Positions 56,653 to 60,513 of a stretch of DNA of 60,513 bases are shown one piece after another. Origin of the DNA: Variovorax ginsengisoli (lineage in GTDB: Bacteria; Pseudomonadota; Gammaproteobacteria; Burkholderiales; Burkholderiaceae_C); the NCBI RefSeq assembly GCF_030811835.1, contig NZ_JAUSRO010000023.1, positions 1 to 60,513 of the forward strand, given 5' to 3'. Numbering within the stretch: the first letter of the stretch is position 1; each line of letters opens with the position of its first letter. Both the position numbers and the translations under genes were made by a program. The notes beneath the pieces were generated by a model. That model saw nothing but the letters and a program-made list of their open reading frames with translations. It was not told the origin of the DNA and did not search any database.

Positions 56653-59019
56653 ATGCGATTTCGATCAAACCGTCAGTTGACGCACCTTCGCCTCGCCACC
56701 TGGTGCCTGGTTTTATCGATGGTGGCTGTAATGGCTGCATGTGGTGGTGGGGGTGGTGGCAGCGCAAGCACGCCTACTCCGGGGACTACACCGGCTCCTG
56801 GCGGCTCTCCCGGAGAAGGAAACGGCGGTGGAAGCACGCCTCCCACTGTCAAACCGCCCGCACCCAACGGCGCGCCAGTGGCACGCTTGTCGGCCTCCTC
56901 CTCCGCGGTCGCCACTGGTTCGACTGTGACGCTCGACGCATCTACAAGCAGCGATCCGGATGGCAACTCCCTGACATTTGCCTGGACGCTGGTCGTCCCG
57001 CAAGGCAGCAAGTCTGCGATTTTGAACCCCACCGGCTCTCTAGCGACCTTCATCCCTGACATCGCAGGCACGTATACGGCCGGCGTGACGGCGAAGGATG
57101 CCCTCACCACAAGCGCGCCGGCAACCGCCAACGTCATCGCGACAGCGCCTGCTTCATCGACACCACAAATCGTCGTGAACACGGCCGAACCGCTGTCCAG
57201 CACGGTACAGCTCACGCTGAGCACGGCAGTGACTGGTACTGTCAGCTGGTATGTTGACCTGCAGTTGCTCGGCGCAGGTGGCGCGGCCGCTAACTCGCCT
57301 ATCGCTTGGAACACGGCACAGGTTGCGAATGGCCCACATCTCATCGTTGCCCAAATTCAACGCCCCAACGGCACCACCGACGAAGTGCGACGTACGGTCA
57401 CCGTCAACAACAGCGCAGTGGTTCTGAACGCAAGGGCCGTGGGCACGAGAGGGTCTGTATCAGTCGATGTCACCGCAAGCTCGCCCTCCGGTATTGCCAG
57501 CGTATCCCTCTCGATAGATGGGGGGCCTGCGGCAACTCTGAACGCGCCGAATGCATGCGTCTCGCGCTTCTGCTCCGCCAATGACGGCTACAGATTCGCG
57601 TTCGATGCAGCGGTGCTCGGCTCCGGCGCGCACACCGCGGTGGTGATAGCAACGGATAGCGTCGGCGCGACGAAGCAGATGACCGTGCCGTTTCCCATCT
57701 CGAATGCGCCGATCGTCACCGTGTCCAGCCCACTCGACGGAGCGCTGGTGAGCGGCAGTCTGCAAATTGACGGCACAGCCTCGACAGACAAGGCTGGCAC
57801 GCTGACGATCACGGCGACGCTGGGGAGCCTGGAGGTGTTGCGCACCACGTCGCGCGTCTTCACAGGCGCTTTCGATCTGACGGGGGTAACGCCTGGGCCA
57901 TACACGTTGACGATTCGAGCGACCGACGTTGACAAGGTCGTTGGGGAGATCACGCGGACTGTGGTGGTGAAGTCCGCGGCAGCGCCCGCTCCTGTTCCGC
58001 TATTCAGTCTTCCAGCGGGCGCCAGTCTTCTGGCCGTCGACGGTTCGAGCCTGCTCTACACCGTCGCAGGTGGAGCCGTCGTGCTGCGAGATATGAACAC
58101 CGCGGCGGAAGTCACGCTGGCTCGCTCCGCGCAGATCCAATACAGCGCCGGATGGCAAATCAGCGGCGGGCGTGTCTATGCCGGAGGCCAGGATACGGAC
58201 TGCAATAGCGGTTTCTTCGTTTGCATTTATGAATGGCTGCCCGACGGAACAGTGTCGAATCTCACCAACGCAAACCCGGCCGCCACGGGCTACCAGCAGA
58301 ACCCCGTTGCCAAGGACGGCTTCGTAGTTTGGTCGAACTCTTCGACTGGCTATACGATTTACTCGGCTTCCGCACGGACCTTCACGCAGGTGTCGCTTCC
58401 CCAAGGCGCCAACTACATTGGGAACAATGCCTTCGACCTGTCTGTATCGGGCAATGTGCTGCGCCTGTTCTTCTGGGCTCAGACGGGTGGAAGCGGATCG
58501 ACGTCGTCCTTCGAGGTGTATGAATGGCGGTCCGATACCGCCTCTACGACCCAACTGACCTCCAACGGTCTGCGCAACGTGAGCGTTCAGACCGATGGGG
58601 CGCGGGTCGCGTGGCAGCGGACCCCCCTGGATGGCGGCGATGGGACTGTCACCCTCTTCACTGCGCCAGCGACCGGCGGTGTAGCAACCGCGGTCAGTAC
58701 GAACGCATTGGCCACATCGCAGTACTTCCTAAAGGAAGGCGTGCTCGCATGGGTTGAATCCGCAAACACCGTCAGAATGCTCAAGGCCAACACGTCAACG
58801 ACGTCTGCGACGCTTTCCACCAACAGCACGTCGAAGCTGGTCGGCAGTGGTGGCGGACGGGTCGTTTTCAGTGAACAGAACAAGCTCTATAGCTGGAGCT
58901 CAGCAAGCGGCGCCACTACCCTGCAGTCGGACACAGTGCCGACCCAGACCTTCGTGAGCAGGAATGGAGCACTGGTGTACCGAATCAATTCAAGCGTGTA
59001 TCGCGTCGTTCTTCCGTAG
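56653..59019 (+). CDS. Large lipoprotein with PKD/Ig-like domains and propeller-like C-terminal half
   Basis: 788 residues. Lipobox MAACG with Cys30, then a Gly/Pro/Thr-rich linker to about 75, a PKD-like domain (ARLSASSSAVATGSTVTLDA, DGNSLTFAWTL), Ig-like domains (RAVGTRGSVSVDVTASSPSG) and a C-terminal half with repeated W- and G-rich blades suggesting a beta-propeller. Probably anchored to the outer membrane; role unknown. The gene is less GC-biased in parts than the core region. Confidence 0.8.
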   Translation: MRFRSNRQLTHLRLATWCLVLSMVAVMAACGGGGGGSASTPTPGTTPAPGGSPGEGNGGGSTPPTVKPPAPNGAPVARLSASSSAVATGSTVTLDASTSSDPDGNSLTFAWTLVVPQGSKSAILNPTGSLATFIPDIAGTYTAGVTAKDALTTSAPATANVIATAPASSTPQIVVNTAEPLSSTVQLTLSTAVTGTVSWYVDLQLLGAGGAAANSPIAWNTAQVANGPHLIVAQIQRPNGTTDEVRRTVTVNNSAVVLNARAVGTRGSVSVDVTASSPSGIASVSLSIDGGPAATLNAPNACVSRFCSANDGYRFAFDAAVLGSGAHTAVVIATDSVGATKQMTVPFPISNAPIVTVSSPLDGALVSGSLQIDGTASTDKAGTLTITATLGSLEVLRTTSRVFTGAFDLTGVTPGPYTLTIRATDVDKVVGEITRTVVVKSAAAPAPVPLFSLPAGASLLAVDGSSLLYTVAGGAVVLRDMNTAAEVTLARSAQIQYSAGWQISGGRVYAGGQDTDCNSGFFVCIYEWLPDGTVSNLTNANPAATGYQQNPVAKDGFVVWSNSSTGYTIYSASARTFTQVSLPQGANYIGNNAFDLSVSGNVLRLFFWAQTGGSGSTSSFEVYEWRSDTASTTQLTSNGLRNVSVQTDGARVAWQRTPLDGGDGTVTLFTAPATGGVATAVSTNALATSQYFLKEGVLAWVESANTVRMLKANTSTTSATLSTNSTSKLVGSGGGRVVFSEQNKLYSWSSASGATTLQSDTVPTQTFVSRNGALVYRINSSVYRVVLP

Positions 59020-59421
59020 ATAGCAGGGCGTTCGCTGCCAGGCACTGGCACGCCAGCACTCGTTCGGCCGCGTGCTGCCGCATGAAGTCAACCGAGTTCG
59101 CGGCCGACGCGCCGAGCAAAGCCGCTTAGAGGGCACCCGGGAGGATCACGACCATGCGCTTGTCCTGCATCTCGGGCGGCCGCTTCGGGTCGGCCCGGCG
59201 CATGTCGCGCATCAGGGCGTGATCGTCGGCGTGGATCGTGAGCATCGCGAAGCTGTCGACCCACCCGGCGCATTTATCCGCAGACCGTCGCCCGCTTGCT
59301 CAAAGGCGCCGGCCAACTGTCGATCTGATCGAGCCGCTACGCTCCTGAGCTTTGGCAGTAAAGTTACGGTCAGGAGAAGCAGTTCGCTTGCTCCAAGAAA
59401 GAATGCAACATCGAGCGATTA
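59020..59421. other. 402-base intergenic region
   Basis: Contains the SRAP fragment on the minus strand (see 59126-59275) and no other gene signals. The last 80 bases, up to the zinc-ribbon gene, are AT-richer and hold its presumed promoter. Confidence 0.5.
59126..59275 (-). pseudogene. Fragment of an SRAP (YedK/HMCES) protein
   Basis: About 48 codons ending in TAA at 59128-59126. Translation includes GWVDSFAMLTIHADDHALM and KRMVVILPGAL, matching the C-terminal part of SOS-response-associated peptidases that cross-link to abasic sites. The N-terminal catalytic Cys2 and the rest of the domain are missing, so this is a remnant, perhaps left by an insertion or deletion. Confidence 0.7.
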
Positions 59422-59808
59422 ATGGACGAAGAACCAAATTTATTGGACCCCAGCAAGCTCCGGTACGATCTTGAGCACCGCGATCTCTTCGATTTTCTCG
59501 CTCTTCACAGGCCCCAAGGGCTGGACTGCCCAATTTGCGGCACGAATCACTGGGGCGTTTACGTAACCGAAGACAGTGAAGTCCGCAGGACGCAGGGTAG
59601 AAGGGAGTACCGTGTTCTGCCCGACGGTCGCAAGACAGTGGACAAATTCAACCCAGACGTGCCTTCGGAGATGGCAATTAAGTACTCCCAAGATTGCTAC
59701 TCGCTGGTTTGCAGCAAGTGCGGCCATCTGGTTTCTTTTAACGCTTCGGTCGTAGCGCGCTCCGCTCAAGCGAAGCGTGCCTTAGAAGCTAGAAACAAGA
59801 AAACATGA
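59422..59808 (+). CDS. Zinc-ribbon protein of unknown function
   Basis: 128 residues with two Cys-X2-Cys knuckles, Cys36/Cys39 (CPICG) and Cys97/Cys100 (CSKCG), a zinc ribbon. No other known domain. Its stop overlaps the start of the next gene by 4 bases (ATGA), so the two form an operon. DNA here is less GC-rich than the core genes, suggesting transfer. Confidence 0.75.
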   Translation: MDEEPNLLDPSKLRYDLEHRDLFDFLALHRPQGLDCPICGTNHWGVYVTEDSEVRRTQGRREYRVLPDGRKTVDKFNPDVPSEMAIKYSQDCYSLVCSKCGHLVSFNASVVARSAQAKRALEARNKKT

Positions 59809-60356
59809 GCACGTCCCCAGACCGACCACAGGCCATCATGATGGACCAACAGGGAAATCTGACGTCGCTGTTCGGCCGGCCTATGAACATGGGTTCTAGT
59901 GACTCCCCAGCACCTGCGAACGACTCGTCAGATAATCGGGCGATGGCCGAAATGACAAGAGAAGAGCTGAACGCGAAGCTTGAACTAGTTCAAGAGCGGA
60001 ACGACTCACGCTTGTCGCTTTTTGAGCAACGCATGGACAACGCGCTTGCCGAGATGCGCGGAGATCGTGCAGACCTGAAGGACGATATCCGAGGGCTTCA
60101 GAGCGACATCAAGAGTTTTCGGGTTCATATCATCAGCACTGTTGTTGTCACAGGGATCGCGGTCATCTCCGGTGTAGCTGCGTTCAACGCGACGGTTCTT
60201 TCGAACATGGTCGCCAGCTTCGAATCAGGCAAGAACACGGCACAGCTCATCGGTGACGCGACCAAGCGACTTGAAGTCTTACAAGATCGAATTGAGGCGG
60301 CCCAGAGCAATCGTCAAGCTCCGACGGGCACGACTGTCCAACCACAAGCCAAATAA
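59805..60356 (+). CDS. Coiled-coil protein with one membrane helix
   Basis: 183 residues. Disordered N-terminus (1-45), coiled coil about 46-105 (REELNAKLELVQERNDSRLS), one membrane helix about 107-127 (VHIISTVVVTGIAVISGVAA), then a short coiled region (TKRLEVLQDRIEAAQ). Orientation by charge not decided. Layout resembles small membrane proteins encoded on phages and islands; function unknown. Coupled to the zinc-ribbon gene. Confidence 0.75.
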   Translation: MSTSPDRPQAIMMDQQGNLTSLFGRPMNMGSSDSPAPANDSSDNRAMAEMTREELNAKLELVQERNDSRLSLFEQRMDNALAEMRGDRADLKDDIRGLQSDIKSFRVHIISTVVVTGIAVISGVAAFNATVLSNMVASFESGKNTAQLIGDATKRLEVLQDRIEAAQSNRQAPTGTTVQPQAK

Positions 60357-60483
60357 GCTCCAGGGCCTTCGGGAGAAGGAAGACCTGATGCGGTTGCTAA
60401 AACTGGCACTTCAAAGCACTGAGCTGGCCCCTTGAATGACAGGACACGGTCTATCGCTTATCTTTGAAGATAGGAGTAGGACT

Positions 60484-60513
60484 GTGAATACGACTAGGAA
60501 TACGGATACCGTC
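60484..60513 (+). CDS. Possible start of a further gene
   Basis: GGAG at about 60471-60474 lies a normal distance before GTG (60484), which opens a frame of ten codons to the window edge. Too short to identify; uncertain. Confidence 0.25.
   Translation, partial: MNTTRNTDTV

Overview
The window is GC-rich, tightly packed chromosomal DNA from a betaproteobacterium. Burkholderiales, family Comamonadaceae, is most likely, and the gene content and protein sequences resemble Variovorax or a close relative. Support comes from the rpsB-tsf-pyrH-frr-uppS-cdsA-dxr-rseP-bamA order, a PhaR regulator of polyhydroxyalkanoate metabolism, a DUF6172 protein, an OmpR/EnvZ pair, and an RND efflux locus with the CeoR/BpeT - LlpE - pump order known from Burkholderia. 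The assignment is from memory of these families and was not searched.

Layout. 1-7.5 kb (minus strand): a translation, lipid and envelope run from rpsB to the start of bamA, mostly coupled by 1-4 base overlaps. 7.8-13.7 kb: D-amino-acid dehydrogenase, bifunctional NAD(P)HX repair enzyme, a short-chain dehydrogenase and RNase R. 13.7-15.2 kb: two identical tRNA-Leu(CAG) units made by duplication, then a 94-codon gene with a textbook LexA box over its promoter and a small Cys-X2-Cys protein. 15.2-22 kb (minus): rimO, phaR, tRNA-Val(GAC), relA, an alpha/beta hydrolase and a SIMPL-domain protein. 22.2-30.1 kb: ompR-envZ, ispD-ispF, mfd-serB. 30.2-36.1 kb: a DUF6172 gene, a 75-residue protein, and an aminotransferase / polar amino-acid ABC transporter / prephenate dehydrogenase group facing a LysR gene. 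37.1-39.6 kb: nth, an orphan ParB-like protein and a membrane protein. 39.6-43.5 kb (minus): late cobalamin genes cobQ-cobT-cobS-cobC. 43.8-52 kb: the RND efflux operon with its LlpE-like hydrolase and divergent LysR regulator. 52-55.6 kb: a SET-domain protein, a nuclease-helicase fusion behind a second LexA-like box, and an unknown gene whose promoter spacer is an inverted repeat of the PhaR type.

The right end (about 56.3-60.5 kb) is accessory in character: a large lipoprotein, a fragment of an SRAP (YedK/HMCES) gene, and an overlapping two-gene module (zinc ribbon plus coiled-coil membrane protein) in DNA that looks less GC-rich.

The points most worth following are the two LexA boxes, the efflux-operon hydrolase that has lost its catalytic serine and histidine, a probable ATC start codon for RNase R, compensatory base changes in the duplicated tRNA-Leu units, the PhaR-like operator and the right-end gene pair. 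No complete mobile element, CRISPR array or rRNA operon was seen.
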